Source: Methylococcus capsulatus (GTDB lineage: Bacteria; Pseudomonadota; Gammaproteobacteria; Methylococcales; Methylococcaceae). From it: 64,000 nt of DNA. The stretch spans positions 2,607,513 to 2,671,512 of the forward strand of contig NZ_CP104311.1 in assembly GCF_036864975.1 (NCBI RefSeq), written 5' to 3'. A model generated the notes under the pieces. That model was not told the origin of the DNA and made no database searches. It saw only the letters and a list, made by a program, of their open reading frames with translations. A program made the position numbers and the translations under genes. Shown piece after piece: positions 9,616 through 19,280 of the stretch. Within the stretch, counting starts at the first letter, position 1, and each line of letters begins with the position of its first letter.

Positions 9616-10707
9616 TTAACAGAACGAGCCGCGCCTGGTCTGGTCTCCGCGAAAGTCGCCTGCGGCGAGTGCATTCGCGGCATCCAGGAGTAAGGTTTCA
9701 GCGGCGTCCCGCCGGGAGGCGCCTTCGCTTATGTGCCGGCGCCAACGTTTGCCACCTGGCGTAGCATGATAAAGGCCCAGGATATGCCGGGTGAGGGCGT
9801 GCAGCCGGCTGCCTTTGGCCAGTTCGTCCTGGACGTAGGGCAGAAAATCTTCGATGATTTCTTCCCGTGTCCTGGGTCCGAGGTCACCCTGCCCAAACAG
9901 ACGGCGGTCGGCTTCGGCCAGCAGGTAGGGATTGTGATAAGCGGCGCGGCCGATCATGACGCCGTCGCACCATGACAGATGCTGCTCGGCTTCGTCCAGA
10001 GTCTGGATACCGCCATTCAGCACGATCTCCAGTTGCGGCAGGTCGGATTTGAGTCGGCGGACCACCTCGTAGCGCAGCGGCGGAGCCTGGCGGTTTTCCT
10101 TCGGTGAAAGCCCTTGCAGCCAGGCTTTGCGGGCATGGACGATGAAAGTGCCGCAGCCGGCGTCGGCAACGGTCGTGACGAAATGGAGCAGGTCTTCGTA
10201 AGAATCGCGGTCGTCGATGCCGATGCGGGTCTTGACCGTGACCGGTACCGAGACGGCCTCGCACATGGCGCGGACGCAATCGGCCACGCACTCCGGTTCG
10301 GCCATCAGGCAGGCGCCGAAGCGGCCGATCTGGACTCTGGGGCTGGGACAACCGACGTTGAGGTTGACTTCGTCGAACCCCCTGCCTTCCGCGATTTTCG
10401 CGCATTCAGCCAGAGCCTCGGGATCGTTGCCACCGAGCTGGACCGCCAGCGGGTGCTCCGCCGGATGGAAGCCAAGGAGCCGCTCCTGGTCGCCGCGAAG
10501 GATGGCTGCGGTCGTCACCATTTCGGTATAGAGCAGGGTGTGGCGGGAAATCAGCCGCAGGAAAAAGCGGCAATGCCGGTCGGTCCAGTCCATCATCGGC
10601 GCCACACTCAGACGGCGTCGGAACTGCTGGGTGTCGGCTGTAACCGACGGTACCGCCAATGGCCCGGCTGGATCACCGGACGGGGGCCGGACGTTGAAAG
10701 CGCTCAA
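9616..10707 (-). CDS. dusA: tRNA-dihydrouridine synthase A
   Basis: This flavoenzyme reduces uridines in the tRNA D-loop (U20/U20a for DusA). The N-terminus has [16 protein letters not shown], specific for the DusA branch. The FMN-binding core has [14 protein letters not shown]. The catalytic cysteine is in [10 protein letters not shown], and the later [12 protein letters not shown] is typical. The annotated start at 10707 is a TTG that leaves about 33 residues before the conserved core; a TTG further in is also possible, so the start is uncertain. It begins 8 bases after the upstream membrane-protein gene ends. Confidence 0.93.
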   Translation of the reverse strand: MSAFNVRPPSGDPAGPLAVPSVTADTQQFRRRLSVAPMMDWTDRHCRFFLRLISRHTLLYTEMVTTAAILRGDQERLLGFHPAEHPLAVQLGGNDPEALAECAKIAEGRGFDEVNLNVGCPSPRVQIGRFGACLMAEPECVADCVRAMCEAVSVPVTVKTRIGIDDRDSYEDLLHFVTTVADAGCGTFIVHARKAWLQGLSPKENRQAPPLRYEVVRRLKSDLPQLEIVLNGGIQTLDEAEQHLSWCDGVMIGRAAYHNPYLLAEADRRLFGQGDLGPRTREEIIEDFLPYVQDELAKGSRLHALTRHILGLYHATPGGKRWRRHISEGASRRDAAETLLLDAANALAAGDFRGDQTRRGSFC

Positions 10708-10714
10708 GGAGGCG

Positions 10715-11395
10715 TCACGATGCGGAATTGTCTTCCGAATGGCCGGTCAGGAACACATCCTGGCGGGACGGTTGATACTGCACCGAACGTGTGCTCAGCC
10801 AGGCTCCGCTGAGCATCAGCGTACCCGCTCCCAGGGCACCGGCACCGAGATAGAGCAGTTTCTCGAATTCCACCCATTCCCGAACGGTTCTGGCGACGGC
10901 CGGATCCTCGGCCATTTCCGGCGACATGCGGTAGCGCTCGTGCTCCCCTGTCGACTTGAACTGGCCGCCCTGGGTTGCGTAATTCTGCAGGAACTGGAGT
11001 TCGGATTTCAGGGCCTCGAGGAGCCCCGCTTCGTCCGGTCCGAAGCGGCCACCCTGGACGCTTTTTTCCAGCATTCTGAGTTTGTTTTCGACCGAGTCCT
11101 TCATCAGGCCGGCGACCCTCCCTTGCAGGGAATCGAGTTCGTTCTGGTACTGTTGCAGATCCGGGTTCTGAACGAGAATACGCTCGCCGTAAGATGCGTT
11201 CAGCGCTTTGATCAGGGCTTCTCCCCGCCACAGGATCATCGCCATGATCGCCAGCGTAAGCCACAGGAAAGCTATCCCCGCCACGCGCAGCCAGGACGAC
11301 CCTCGCGGCTCCGCCATGCTCGGCCGGGCGAGCACGATTCCGCCGCAGTCCGGACGGGGACGGCTCTGGGAGACATTGCTTCCCTTGTTATCCAT
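10715..11395 (-). CDS. Unknown two-pass membrane protein with coiled coil
   Basis: I do not recognise a family. The 226-aa protein has a cytoplasmic-looking N-terminus, a membrane segment near residues 37-60 (VAGIAFLWLTLAIMAMIL), a polar stretch predicted to be helical (about 75-145, with repeated Leu/Glu/Lys heptads), and a second membrane segment (about 183-202, LYLGAGALGAGTLMLSGAWL). The two segments would place the helical part in one compartment, probably the periplasm. It lies between pdxJ and dusA and may be co-transcribed with dusA (8-base gap). No enzymatic motif is visible. Confidence 0.7.
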   Translation of the reverse strand: MDNKGSNVSQSRPRPDCGGIVLARPSMAEPRGSSWLRVAGIAFLWLTLAIMAMILWRGEALIKALNASYGERILVQNPDLQQYQNELDSLQGRVAGLMKDSVENKLRMLEKSVQGGRFGPDEAGLLEALKSELQFLQNYATQGGQFKSTGEHERYRMSPEMAEDPAVARTVREWVEFEKLLYLGAGALGAGTLMLSGAWLSTRSVQYQPSRQDVFLTGHSEDNSAS

Positions 11396-11488
11396 GGGCG
11401 TTGAAGGTTGGTTTGCACCTACTCACAGCGGTTCAGCCGGACCGGAACTGATTTTCAAATATGACAGATCGCCCGCGGCCGGTCAATT

Positions 11489-12232
11489 TCATTTGTACCG
11501 GGCCCTCCGCATGATGTCCACCATGTCCGCCACGGCTTTTTCTAGCCCCGAGAACAACGCCCGGGCGATGATGGCATGACCGATGTTCAGCTCGACGATT
11601 TGCGGAATGCGGCAGATCGCGCCCACATTGGCGTAGGTCAGGCCATGTCCCGCATTGACCTGCAGTCCCAATGCCTCTGCCACCGCCGCGGCATGGCGTA
11701 GTTTTTCCAACTCGGCGGATCGTTCCCGGTCGGTCTCCGCATCCGCGTAACGGCCGGTGTGCAGTTCGATCACCGGCGCACCGGCGCGGGCTGCCGCCTC
11801 GATCTGGGGGGGATCCGGGTCGATGAACAGAGACACCTCGATGCCGGCGTCGCCGAGGTGGCGGCACGCTTCGCCGATCCGGTCCAAATGCCCCGCTACG
11901 TCCAGCCCTCCCTCGGTCGTGAGCTCCTCCCGTCTTTCCGGCACCAGGCAGCAGGCGTGGGGTCTCACACGGCAGGCAATGGCAACCATTTCGTCGGTAA
12001 CGGCCATCTCGAGATTGAGCCGGGTCTCGATGTGGTCACGAAGCAGCTCGATATCCCGGTCCTGGATGTGCCGGCGGTCTTCGCGCAGATGAGCGGTGAT
12101 CCCTTCGGCACCAGCCTGTTCGGCGACGAAGGCGGCGTGCAGGACCGAAGGGTAAGAAGTGTGCCGCGCCTGCCGGATCGTCGCCACGTGGTCGATGTTG
12201 ACGCCTAGTCTGATGGCTTGCTTGGATTTCAC
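11489..12232 (-). CDS. pdxJ: Pyridoxine 5'-phosphate synthase
   Basis: It condenses 1-deoxyxylulose 5-phosphate with 3-amino-2-oxopropyl phosphate to form pyridoxine 5'-phosphate, the last ring-closing step of the DXP-dependent PLP route. The 247-aa protein begins with [16 protein letters not shown] and continues with [17 protein letters not shown]. The C-terminal half has [12 protein letters not shown] and [12 protein letters not shown], which line the active site. PLP is the cofactor of the SHMT encoded at 19281. It follows the HATPase gene by 146 bp on the same strand. Confidence 0.95.
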   Translation of the reverse strand: MKSKQAIRLGVNIDHVATIRQARHTSYPSVLHAAFVAEQAGAEGITAHLREDRRHIQDRDIELLRDHIETRLNLEMAVTDEMVAIACRVRPHACCLVPERREELTTEGGLDVAGHLDRIGEACRHLGDAGIEVSLFIDPDPPQIEAAARAGAPVIELHTGRYADAETDRERSAELEKLRHAAAVAEALGLQVNAGHGLTYANVGAICRIPQIVELNIGHAIIARALFSGLEKAVADMVDIMRRARYK

Positions 12233-12378
12233 GTTGGGTGATGTGACGTACTAAGGGGAATCGAACCGGGACCGGACAGTCCACAGTTCGGCTGACATTG
12301 ACGCGGCATATTATCAATTGATCTGCGCAATTTCATTGGATCCCCGCTACGGCGCCCGGGTGGCGCGATACGATTGAG

Positions 12379-12846
12379 CTAAGCCCCGGCTTGCTCGCCC
12401 GCCACAGCGGTTAGACGCTTGGTCACCGACACGACATTTTTTCCATCGCAGCGCCGGTAGCCGATCGAATCCATCATCCTCATCACCAGGAGAATCCCCA
12501 GGCCGCCGATGGCGCGTTCCTCCAGCTTGCTGTGGATATCGGGAGACGGGGCGATCGTGGGGTCGAACTCATCGCCATCGTCGGTGACGGTGAGGGAGGC
12601 GCGGCTGCCGTGGAGGGTGAGGCAAACGCCGATTTCCCCCCGCTCACCCGCTGGGTATCCGTATTTGATGGTATTGGTCGCCAACTCTTCCAATACCAGA
12701 TTCAACTGGACCGTGACTGGTTCGGGTACGCCCGCAGCCGAGCAGAATGCTTCCAGCTGCTCCATGACCTCGATCAGTGGCGCTATGCCGGCTTCGATGG
12801 TGCGCTCGAACTTGGCGCATTGCACGTCGGGCTGGTTCGGTTCCAT
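12379..12846 (-). CDS. RsbW-like serine kinase / anti-sigma factor (HATPase)
   Basis: This small GHKL ATPase of the RsbW/SpoIIAB type has 155 aa. The ATP site looks intact: N-box EELATNTIKYGY, G1 box DDGDEFDP and G2 box GGLGILLV. Such proteins phosphorylate a STAS antagonist and hold a sigma factor or other partner. The ATG at 12846 is preferred; the frame continues upstream to 13095, but that would overlap the divergent carbonic anhydrase gene. A STAS protein, its natural partner, is encoded at 15466 on the other strand, so the two probably form a partner-switching pair. No sigma factor or PP2C phosphatase gene is in the window. Confidence 0.85.
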   Translation of the reverse strand: MEPNQPDVQCAKFERTIEAGIAPLIEVMEQLEAFCSAAGVPEPVTVQLNLVLEELATNTIKYGYPAGERGEIGVCLTLHGSRASLTVTDDGDEFDPTIAPSPDIHSKLEERAIGGLGILLVMRMMDSIGYRRCDGKNVVSVTKRLTAVAGEQAGA

Positions 12847-12861
12847 GGCGCTCGATGTGGA

Positions 12862-12889
12862 TTGGGTCAGAAAAAAACCGGTGTAGAAT
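12862..12889 (+). promoter_or_regulatory. Candidate sigma-70 promoter for the carbonic anhydrase operon
   Basis: A TTGGGT element (12862-12867) and TAGAAT (12884-12889) are separated by 16 bases in the gap between the divergent HATPase and carbonic anhydrase genes. The start codon lies about 80 bases downstream. This is a match by eye only. Confidence 0.4.
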
Positions 12890-12969
12890 AACGCCGCTTT
12901 TGACTTAAGCGTCTCTCGACGCGGCGGGCCGGGCGCGGACCGCATCCACTCTCTACAAGGATACGAATC

Positions 12970-13686
12970 GTGCAAGAGTCTGACAGCGAAGGCAAGGAGG
13001 AAGGCGGGGTTGAAGACTCCTGCTGCGATCTCGAACGTTTCATTTCCGGCGTCCAAGGGTTCAAGGAACGTTTTTACGGCCACTACCCGGAACACATGCA
13101 GCAGCTCGTCGAGCAGGGGCAGCGTCCGGTCGCGCTCATGATCGCCTGCAGCGATTCACGGGTCGATCCGGCTTTGCTCATGAACGTGGCGCCAGGTGAT
13201 CTGTTCGTAGTGCGCAACGTCGCCAATCTCGTGCCGCCCTACCATGCCTCATTGGCCCCCGATGGGGTGGGTGCGGCGCTCGAATACGCCGTCCGTCATC
13301 TCCATGTGCCCCATATCATCGTTCTCGGGCATGCCCAGTGCGGTGGCATCAAAGCCTTGCTCGACATGGCAACCGGAGCCAAGTTCGAGAGCGACTTCAT
13401 CGGCGAGTGGGTATCTATGGCCATGGACGCTTGCTGGCAGTATGTGCCGGATGCCAGCGGGGAGGGGCTCAGGCAGGTCTCTCTGGAGCGGCTGAAAGAC
13501 TATGCCTATCTGGTGGAGCGCGCGGCCATTCAGGGATCTCTAGGGAATCTGCTGACTTATCCATGGGTCCGGGAGGCGGTGGAGAAGGGGCGGCTTTTCC
13601 TGCAGGGCTGGTGGTTCGATCTCGAATCCGGAGACCTGTGGGTGACCACCGGTGACAATTCGCAGTTCCTCCCCGTCGCCGACTGA
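12970..13686 (+). CDS. Beta-class carbonic anhydrase
   Basis: It interconverts CO2 and bicarbonate. Zinc ligands are visible as Cys60 (ACSDSR), His121 and Cys124 (GHAQCGG), with the Asp-Arg dyad in CSDSR. The 238-aa length fits bacterial beta enzymes. The start is a GTG with AAGGA about 8 bases upstream. The transporter gene begins 11 bases after its stop, so the two are almost certainly co-transcribed, which hints that the transporter handles a substrate linked to CO2/bicarbonate or to a carbamate or ureide. The substrate link is inference. Confidence 0.93.
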   Translation: MQESDSEGKEEGGVEDSCCDLERFISGVQGFKERFYGHYPEHMQQLVEQGQRPVALMIACSDSRVDPALLMNVAPGDLFVVRNVANLVPPYHASLAPDGVGAALEYAVRHLHVPHIIVLGHAQCGGIKALLDMATGAKFESDFIGEWVSMAMDACWQYVPDASGEGLRQVSLERLKDYAYLVERAAIQGSLGNLLTYPWVREAVEKGRLFLQGWWFDLESGDLWVTTGDNSQFLPVAD

Positions 13687-13697
13687 TCTCGTCCCGA

Positions 13698-15425
13698 ATG
13701 AAGCGGCCCGAGAACATCGTCTATTGGCTGAACGACAGACCGCCGGCCGCGATCGCCGTGTTCGTGGGTCTGCAGCAGATGTCGTTTTTGGGCGTTTATC
13801 TCGCGATTTCACCACTGTTCGTGAGGACCGAGAACATCGGTGACCACGATTCACAGATTCTGATGGCGACCACGCTCCTGGTTTCCGGCATCGGAGTGAT
13901 GTTGCAGGCGGCCGGGCGGCTGGGTATCGGTTCCGGCTACTTTTGCCCGTTGCAGGCCACTTCGGCATCGTTTGCGACCATGGAACTGGCGCGGCTTGGC
14001 GGAGGGCTGGAACTTGCTTTCGGCATGGTGGGCGTGATGGGGGCGGCGCAGGTCATGTTGGGGGAGGTGTTCCGGCGGCTGCGCAGCGTATTTTCGGTCG
14101 AACTCGCTGGCGTGGCGGTGACCTTGATCGGCCTGGGCCTCGGTTACAAGGGGGTCACCCTGCTCGGCGGCATCGATGCGCCCGGAGGGCTATGGAAGCA
14201 CGACATCGCCGTCGGATTTCTCGCGCTTGCAGTCATGATCGTTTGCAATGTCTGGTCGTCCGGCAGCCTGCGCTTGTTTTCGGCATTTGCCGGCTTGGCT
14301 ACAGGTTTGGCCGTCAGTGTCCTGGTCGACGGCGTTCGGCCTGAAGACGCCGAGCGCTACAAGGATACGCCTCTGTTGGCGCTACCCCGGTTGCCCACCT
14401 TCGGCTGGGCATTCGACCCGACGCTGATCGTGCCGTATATTGTGCTGGGTCTGGCTTTTTCCCTGCACGGATTCGGCGCTCTCGCCGCCGCCCAGCGTTT
14501 CAACGATTCGGAATGGCGGCGTCCCGACATGGCGCAGATTTCGCGGGGCATCCGTGCCGAAGGGGTTTCCAACCTCATTGCTGGGTTGGTGAACAGTCTG
14601 CCGCTCACCTCAAGCGGCGGCGCCGTCTCCCTCGCCGCCGCCACCGGTTGTACCAGCCGCCATATCGCCTTTTGGCTCGGTGGTATCCTGATCGCCCTGG
14701 CCTTCGTACCCAAGATCACAATGTTGTGGTTCGTGCTGCCCGTGCCGGTGATCGGGGCGGCGGCGGTGTTTCTGTCATCCTTCACCCTGCTGGCCGGCTT
14801 GCAGATGATCGCATCGCGTATGCTCGACAACCGTAAGATTCTTACCGTTGGCATCGGCTTGTTGCTGGGGATCAGTCATGAGCCTTTGAAGCACTATTAC
14901 CGTGAAGAACTGCCTGCCTTTCTGGTGCCGGTGACCCAGTCGAGCGTCGCTCTTGGGGTGGCCGGTGCGACGTTGCTGTCGGGGGTGTTCCGCATCGGCG
15001 CAGGGACGCGGCAGCGGCGATCGTTTGTCCTGGGGGAATCGCAGCTCGACGACGTCGTCGGTTACCTGGATCGGCAGGGCCGGGCCTGGGGCGCTCGCGC
15101 CGATGTCGTGCGACGCAGCGAATATGCGATATGGCAGGCGTTCGAGATTCTCCATGATCACGGTTTCGTGGCTCGGAACGAACAAGGTCAGGGCGTCGTA
15201 GAGGTGGAAACCCTGGTGGACGAATTCACGTTCACCGTCGTCGCCCGCTACCGCGGCGAGGTGATACCGGTCTCCACCCATGCCCCCAGCCACGAGGCGC
15301 TGCTGGAGTCCGACAAGGGGATTCTGGAAATGGCGGGCTATCTGCTTTACAAGCTTGCAGACAGGGTGCGTTCGCGTGAGCTTTCCAATGGGCTGGCGGA
15401 GCTGCGCCTGACTTTCGTCGAATGA
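13698..15425 (+). CDS. NCS2-type permease with C-terminal HATPase-like extension
   Basis: Residues 1 to about 435 form a polytopic membrane protein of the xanthine/uracil permease (NCS2) superfamily. Motifs include LQATSASFATMELA, and the loop with NSLPLTSSGGAVSLAAATG followed by a Cys-Thr-Ser is typical of this fold. About 140 residues are added at the C-terminus (roughly 438-575). They resemble a degenerate RsbW/HATPase_c_2 domain: the helix SEYAIWQAFEIL replaces the N-box without its Asn, a VVARYRGEVIP strand replaces the G1 region, and GYLLYKLADRVR precedes a final strand LAELRLTFVE. Family members usually end near 430-460 aa. The gene lies between carbonic anhydrase and a STAS gene. Substrate is unknown. 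Confidence 0.8.
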   Translation: MKRPENIVYWLNDRPPAAIAVFVGLQQMSFLGVYLAISPLFVRTENIGDHDSQILMATTLLVSGIGVMLQAAGRLGIGSGYFCPLQATSASFATMELARLGGGLELAFGMVGVMGAAQVMLGEVFRRLRSVFSVELAGVAVTLIGLGLGYKGVTLLGGIDAPGGLWKHDIAVGFLALAVMIVCNVWSSGSLRLFSAFAGLATGLAVSVLVDGVRPEDAERYKDTPLLALPRLPTFGWAFDPTLIVPYIVLGLAFSLHGFGALAAAQRFNDSEWRRPDMAQISRGIRAEGVSNLIAGLVNSLPLTSSGGAVSLAAATGCTSRHIAFWLGGILIALAFVPKITMLWFVLPVPVIGAAAVFLSSFTLLAGLQMIASRMLDNRKILTVGIGLLLGISHEPLKHYYREELPAFLVPVTQSSVALGVAGATLLSGVFRIGAGTRQRRSFVLGESQLDDVVGYLDRQGRAWGARADVVRRSEYAIWQAFEILHDHGFVARNEQGQGVVEVETLVDEFTFTVVARYRGEVIPVSTHAPSHEALLESDKGILEMAGYLLYKLADRVRSRELSNGLAELRLTFVE

Positions 15426-15465
15426 TTCATTCGCTGTATTTCAATTTGTTGCCTGGAGTAGACCG

Positions 15466-15792
15466 ATGCTAGATATTACTTGTGAAACCCGGGGCGGGAT
15501 GCTTGTCGCGCACCTGAGCGGCCGTATCGACGCCGCCGCGTCCCGTGCCTTCGAAGAACAGGCGCTGGCCTGGCTGGAGACGGGGAACCGCGACCTGGTG
15601 ATGGATCTTTCATCCATCAGCTACATCAGCAGCGCCGGTTTACGGGTCTTTCTGCTGATCGCCAAGAAACTCAAGGAAGCGGAAGGTTCGGTGAAACTCT
15701 GCGCCTTGACCCCGGCGGTCAACGATGTTTTCGAGATCAGCGGATTCAGTCGGCTGTTTTCGATCTATCCGTCGTTGGAACATGTGACCTGA
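15466..15792 (+). CDS. STAS-domain anti-sigma factor antagonist
   Basis: This is a 108-aa stand-alone STAS protein of the SpoIIAA/RsbV type. The conserved phosphorylation loop reads ISYISSAGLRVF, with Ser55/Ser56 as the candidate phosphosite. Such proteins are phosphorylated by an RsbW-like kinase and release its target when dephosphorylated. A suitable kinase is encoded divergently at 12379-12846, and a kinase-like domain is fused to the transporter immediately upstream (40-base gap). It probably belongs to the same transcript as the carbonic anhydrase and permease. Confidence 0.9.
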   Translation: MLDITCETRGGMLVAHLSGRIDAAASRAFEEQALAWLETGNRDLVMDLSSISYISSAGLRVFLLIAKKLKEAEGSVKLCALTPAVNDVFEISGFSRLFSIYPSLEHVT

Positions 15793-15827
15793 GCAAAGAT
15801 GCCGGCGCGGCGCTGCGGGTGTCTGCC

Positions 15828-17114
15828 ATGAGAAAGCTGGTCGGTTGGGCTTCGGCGTTCGTGATCGTGGCCGCATTGGCGGGCGCATGGGGCTTTCGCG
15901 AACATGCCCGGCCGCCTATCAGGATTGGCATACTGCATTCGCTGACCGGCGCCATGGCCATCAGCGAGAAATCAGCGGTGGATGCTGAACTCATGGCGAT
16001 CGACGAAATCAATGCCGGGGGTGGCCTGCTGGGGCGTCGCGTCGAAGCGGTGGTGGCCGACGGCGCATCGGATTGGGGTACTTTCGCCAGGCAGGCGGGC
16101 AGGTTGATCACCGAGGAAAAGGTCTGCGCGATCATCGGTTGCTGGACTTCGGCCTGCAGAAAAAACGTCAAGCCGGTGGTGGAAAAATACAACCATCTGC
16201 TGATCTACCCCATGGCCTATGAGGGTCTGGAGATTTCCAAGAACATCATCTACACGGGGCTGTCCCCCAACCAGCAGATCGTCCCCGCCCTGAAATGGAG
16301 CCTGGACAAGCTGGGACGGCGGGTTTTCCTGGTGGGGTCGGATTACGTCTGGCCGCACAGCGTCAATGCCGTATTGCGGGACTGGATCAAGGGGCTGGAC
16401 GGCGAAATCGTGGGCGAGGAATACGTTTTCTTCGGCAGCAGCGACGTCGCCGGCGCGGTCGGGAAAATCGCCGCCCTGCGTCCGAATGTCGTCATCAGCA
16501 CGATTGCGGGAGAATCGAATCTGGCTTTCTACCGTGCGCTGCGGGAAGCCGGTATCCAGGCGAAAGACGTCCCTGTGGTGTCGCTTTCGGTGGGGGAGGA
16601 GGAACTCCGCGATATTCCGCCGCAGGATGCTGCCGGGCATTATTCGGCCTGGGGTTATTTTCAGGCGGTGGCCCGCGAGGAAAACACCGCGTTCGTCCGG
16701 CGTTTCCGGGATCGCTACGGCCAGGACCGGGTGACGGCGGATTTCCCCGAGACGGCCTATTTCAGCATATTGCTTTGGGCCGAGGCGGTGCGGGAGGCGG
16801 GATCGCCCGAGGCCGCTCTGGTGAACGAATACATTCTCGGCCAGAGTCTCAATGCCCCCGAGGGCGTGGTGACGATCGATCCTTCCACCCGCCACACCTG
16901 GCGGTCGTTCAACATCGGGCGCATCCTCGACAATGGCCAGGTCGAAATCGTCTGGTCGACGGATCACCCCATCAGGCCCGTGCCCTATCCCCGAACCCGC
17001 AGCAGACGGGAGTGGGAAAATTTTCTCAATGAACTCTATCTGCGCTGGAACCATAACTGGGCGAATCCCGTGCCTCCCGTGGCGACCGCCGGACGCAAGG
17101 ACAGGCAGCGGTGA
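15828..17114 (+). CDS. UrtA/AmiC-like periplasmic binding protein, orphan
   Basis: This is a type I periplasmic binding fold of the urea/short-chain amide group. After an N-terminal signal or anchor ([19 protein letters not shown]) comes [17 protein letters not shown], then [32 protein letters not shown] and [12 protein letters not shown], all family hallmarks. No lipobox cysteine follows the hydrophobic segment, so it may be soluble or membrane-anchored. I use the ATG at 15828; a GTG at 15819 is also in frame. No ABC permease or ATPase gene is nearby. Its stop overlaps the start of the chemoreceptor gene, so it is more likely a sensing subunit than a transport component. The ligand is probably urea, an amide or a similar small molecule. 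Confidence 0.85.
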   Translation: MRKLVGWASAFVIVAALAGAWGFREHARPPIRIGILHSLTGAMAISEKSAVDAELMAIDEINAGGGLLGRRVEAVVADGASDWGTFARQAGRLITEEKVCAIIGCWTSACRKNVKPVVEKYNHLLIYPMAYEGLEISKNIIYTGLSPNQQIVPALKWSLDKLGRRVFLVGSDYVWPHSVNAVLRDWIKGLDGEIVGEEYVFFGSSDVAGAVGKIAALRPNVVISTIAGESNLAFYRALREAGIQAKDVPVVSLSVGEEELRDIPPQDAAGHYSAWGYFQAVAREENTAFVRRFRDRYGQDRVTADFPETAYFSILLWAEAVREAGSPEAALVNEYILGQSLNAPEGVVTIDPSTRHTWRSFNIGRILDNGQVEIVWSTDHPIRPVPYPRTRSRREWENFLNELYLRWNHNWANPVPPVATAGRKDRQR

Positions 17115-19135
17115 AATTCATGGCTTCCTGGCTCGAACAAGGCACCATCGCGGGGCGCATACTCCGCTGGTTTCTGATCCTGGCGACGGTTCCCGCCATC
17201 GTATTGACCCTGGTCACCAATAACCTTTCCGCGGAGGCGCTGCGCGACCGGGTCCAGGGTGAGCTGATGTTCATCGCCCTTTCCAAGGCCGAGGACGTCG
17301 AAACCTATGCCTATGAGCGGATACGGGCGGCGGTGGTGTTGCGCAACGACCGTTATCTGATCTCGTCGATCAACGCCTTGCAGAAGTACCGGCTGGAACC
17401 GGGACGTTATGCCAGGGAACAACAAGCATTCGATGCGGAGGTGCGCCCCGTACTGGACTTCATGATCGAAAATCTGGCTTTCAGGAATCTGATCGCCTTC
17501 GATCCGCGTGGGGATGTCCTGTATCAGTTGCATCCGGTCCAGCAGCTCGGGAAAAACCTTTTTGAAGGCCAGTTGAAGGAGTCACCGCTTGCCAAAGCGG
17601 TGCAGAACGCTACGACGCTGCTCGATGCCGAAATCTCCGATTTCGGCGCCTATCCGGGTGGTGACAAGCCGGTGGGATACGTCGTGACGCCGCTCTTCGA
17701 CAGGGGGGGAGAGCTTGTCGCTATCATCGCTTTGCAATTGGATACGGATGAGGTGTTCGCGCCGCTCCTGGACTACAGCGGGCTGGGAGATACCGGTAAG
17801 ACGGTGGTGGGTCTCCTCGACCACAATGAGATACGCATCATTTCGCCGCTGAGACACCAGCCCGATGCGGCGCAGAAGCTCCGTATCCAGATGGGGGACC
17901 GCCGAGGCCAGGGTATCCAGAAAGCCGTCCTCGGCAACCGCGATTTCGGGGAAATTCTAGACCTCTTCGAGGAAGCGGTGCTGGCGAGCTGGACATATCT
18001 GCCGTCCTTCCGCTGGGGTCTCTCAGTGCAGATGGACGTGGACGAAGCGCTGGCTCTGGTGGACACCCAGCGCCTGGTCAATGGCGGACTGTTGGCGTTG
18101 CTGCTGATTCCCACCGCTTTGGCGGCGTCCCTGGTCTCGCGTACCATCTCGCGCCCAGTGGGCGAAGCCATTGCCGCCGCAGAGACGGTCGCCGCCGGTG
18201 ACCTCACGGCGAATCTCCACAGCGACCGCAACGACGAAACCGGCAAATTGCTCCGGGCTTTGGGGCGGATGACGACCTATCTCAATTCGCTGGTCGGACA
18301 GGTGCAGAAATCCATCATTGAGCTGGTGTCGACCTCCAATACGCTGACGGCGATGAACCGGGCCCAGGAGGAAGACATATCGGCCTTCGGCGCGACCACG
18401 AATCAGATCGCGGCGGCATCGCGGGAAATCTCGGCGACCTCGGAAGAGCTGTTGCGCACGATGGCGGACGTGACCCGCATGGCCGGCAGCACGGCCGAGA
18501 TGGCGAATGCAGGACGGAATGAGCTGGCCGACATGGAACAGGTGATGCGCACTCTGGCCGAGTCCACGGGTTCCATCGCCGACAAGCTCAATGCGATCAG
18601 TGCGCGTGCCAGTGACATCTCCACCATGACCACTACCATCAAGCGGGTGGCCGAACAAACCAATCTCCTATCGCTCAACGCCTCGATCGAAGCCGAAAAA
18701 GCCGGAGAGTCCGGTCTGGGATTCGCCGTCGTCGCCCGTGAGATCCGCCGCCTCGCGGATCAAACCGCCGTGGCCACCCAGGACATCGAGACCGTGGTGC
18801 GGGAGATGCATGCCGCAGTATCGGTCGGGGTCATGGAAATGGACAAGTTTTCCGAGCAGGTCCGCCGGGGGGTTGATGAGACCAGCCGGATCAGCCAGCA
18901 GTTTTCCCGGATCATCGAACAGGTGGGCGAGCTCACGCCCCGCTTCGATGCCGTGCACGAAGGTATGCGCTCGCAATCGGCCGGCGCGCTCCAGATTCGC
19001 GATGCCATGGTGGCCTTGTCGGAAAGTGCGATGCAGTCGGCGCAGACATTGGATGAAACGAACCGGGCCTCGCAGCGGCTGGAGAAGGCGATCGCCGAGC
19101 TGCGCAAGGAGATCGCCATTTTCCGTTTGTCGTGA
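17111..19135 (+). CDS. Methyl-accepting chemotaxis protein coupled to binding protein
   Basis: A 674-aa chemoreceptor with an N-terminal membrane segment (about residues 16-38), a periplasmic region of about 280 residues, a second membrane segment (about 318-340), HAMP and the signalling coiled coil. The hairpin tip reads [17 protein letters not shown] and is followed by [16 protein letters not shown], very like the receptor at the window start. Its GTG start overlaps the binding-protein stop by 4 bases (GTGA), which implies translational coupling and possibly a fixed ratio. The likely model is that the binding protein docks on the periplasmic domain. It closes the cluster; a terminator lies at 19230-19251. 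Confidence 0.92.
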   Translation: MKFMASWLEQGTIAGRILRWFLILATVPAIVLTLVTNNLSAEALRDRVQGELMFIALSKAEDVETYAYERIRAAVVLRNDRYLISSINALQKYRLEPGRYAREQQAFDAEVRPVLDFMIENLAFRNLIAFDPRGDVLYQLHPVQQLGKNLFEGQLKESPLAKAVQNATTLLDAEISDFGAYPGGDKPVGYVVTPLFDRGGELVAIIALQLDTDEVFAPLLDYSGLGDTGKTVVGLLDHNEIRIISPLRHQPDAAQKLRIQMGDRRGQGIQKAVLGNRDFGEILDLFEEAVLASWTYLPSFRWGLSVQMDVDEALALVDTQRLVNGGLLALLLIPTALAASLVSRTISRPVGEAIAAAETVAAGDLTANLHSDRNDETGKLLRALGRMTTYLNSLVGQVQKSIIELVSTSNTLTAMNRAQEEDISAFGATTNQIAAASREISATSEELLRTMADVTRMAGSTAEMANAGRNELADMEQVMRTLAESTGSIADKLNAISARASDISTMTTTIKRVAEQTNLLSLNASIEAEKAGESGLGFAVVAREIRRLADQTAVATQDIETVVREMHAAVSVGVMEMDKFSEQVRRGVDETSRISQQFSRIIEQVGELTPRFDAVHEGMRSQSAGALQIRDAMVALSESAMQSAQTLDETNRASQRLEKAIAELRKEIAIFRLS

Positions 19136-19184
19136 TGTGCTTTGGTATGACGGTGAAATTTCCGGTCGCCACCGGCAAACGCAT

Positions 19185-19214
19185 TTGGAAGCCGGCAATC
19201 AATCGGTGTAAACT
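19185..19214 (+). promoter_or_regulatory. Candidate promoter upstream of glyA
   Basis: TTGGAA (19185-19190) and TAAACT (19209-19214) with an 18-base spacer match a weak sigma-70 promoter. A terminator-like hairpin lies between it and the glyA start codon, so glyA could be attenuated or may use another promoter. Confidence 0.3.
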
Positions 19215-19229
19215 TACGCGTTCGATCTT

Positions 19230-19251
19230 GCGCCGCCACGGCGCGTTTTTT
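19230..19251 (+). terminator. Rho-independent terminator before glyA
   Basis: A perfect 6-bp stem (GCGCCG at 19230-19235 and CGGCGC at 19239-19244, loop CCA) is followed by G and six T residues. It lies 95 bases after the chemoreceptor stop and 30 bases before glyA. It can end the sensing cluster or act as a glyA leader attenuator. Confidence 0.65.
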
Positions 19252-19280
19252 CATTCCGACGGAAAGAGGTTCAGGTTCCC

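Noticed and set aside
12233..12300. A TCGAACCGGGA string upstream of pdxJ, like a tRNA T-arm read on the minus strand
   Set aside because: The five bases on either side of the loop do not pair as a T-stem, and no acceptor, D or anticodon arm can be built around it.
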